A stretch of DNA of 6,743 bases from an uncultured Ruminococcus sp. (GTDB taxonomy: Bacteria; Bacillota; Clostridia; Oscillospirales; Ruminococcaceae), in NCBI GenBank assembly GCA_900553335.1, contig USCU01000066.1:1-6743 (forward strand), in the 5' to 3' direction. This document shows, piece by piece, positions 6,735-6,743 of the stretch. Within the stretch, counting starts at the first letter, position 1. Each line of letters begins with the position of its first letter. The position numbers were made by a program, and so were the translations under genes. The notes beneath the pieces were generated by a model. The model was given only the letters and a program-made list of their open reading frames with translations, did not search any database and had not been told where the DNA came from.

Positions 6735-6743
6735 ATTTCGCAG

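Overview
The window looks like a chromosomal segment of a low-G+C Firmicute, probably a gut-type member of the Clostridia. The grounds are AT-rich non-coding DNA, strong AGGAGG-type ribosome binding sites, sigma-A style promoters, TTG and GTG starts, a fused SecDF, and a clostridial-type FGGY kinase beside araD. The family cannot be fixed from the sequence. Four complete genes, one gene broken by an in-frame stop, and one gene cut by the left edge are supported.

Layout: at the far left (1-53, minus) are the first 17 codons of a gene with a perfect Shine-Dalgarno, possibly a NuoE/HndA-like subunit. Next comes about 600 bases of very AT-rich DNA (54-655) with no convincing large gene. It holds a possible 33-residue peptide gene (438-539) and a strong rho-independent terminator (567-600). 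On the plus strand follow a histidine phosphatase gene interrupted by an ochre stop at codon 93 (656-1192) and secDF (1322-3631). secDF has its own near-consensus promoter and an 8-bp inverted repeat in its leader. A bidirectional terminator (3655-3690) separates secDF from a convergent minus-strand operon. That operon, read right to left, is an FGGY sugar kinase (6475-4889), araD (4878-4180) and a YiaC/YjaB-like GNAT acetyltransferase (4144-3713), driven by an extended -10 promoter at 6506-6534.

Function: kinase and araD are tightly linked and probably carry out the last two steps of L-arabinose catabolism, L-ribulose to L-ribulose 5-phosphate to D-xylulose 5-phosphate. The isomerase (araA) and transporter are not here. 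SecDF is the membrane auxiliary of the Sec translocase. The GNAT gene looks like a passenger in the sugar operon.

The most unusual region is the right end (about 6565-6743). It is distinctly more G+C-rich than the flanking intergenic DNA and can fold into an elaborate, nested multi-branch structure. Several G-U pairs would become A-C mismatches if the other strand were transcribed, which points to a plus-strand RNA. I do not recognise its family. It could be a structured non-coding RNA or leader, or the end of a mobile element whose protein gene lies beyond the window.
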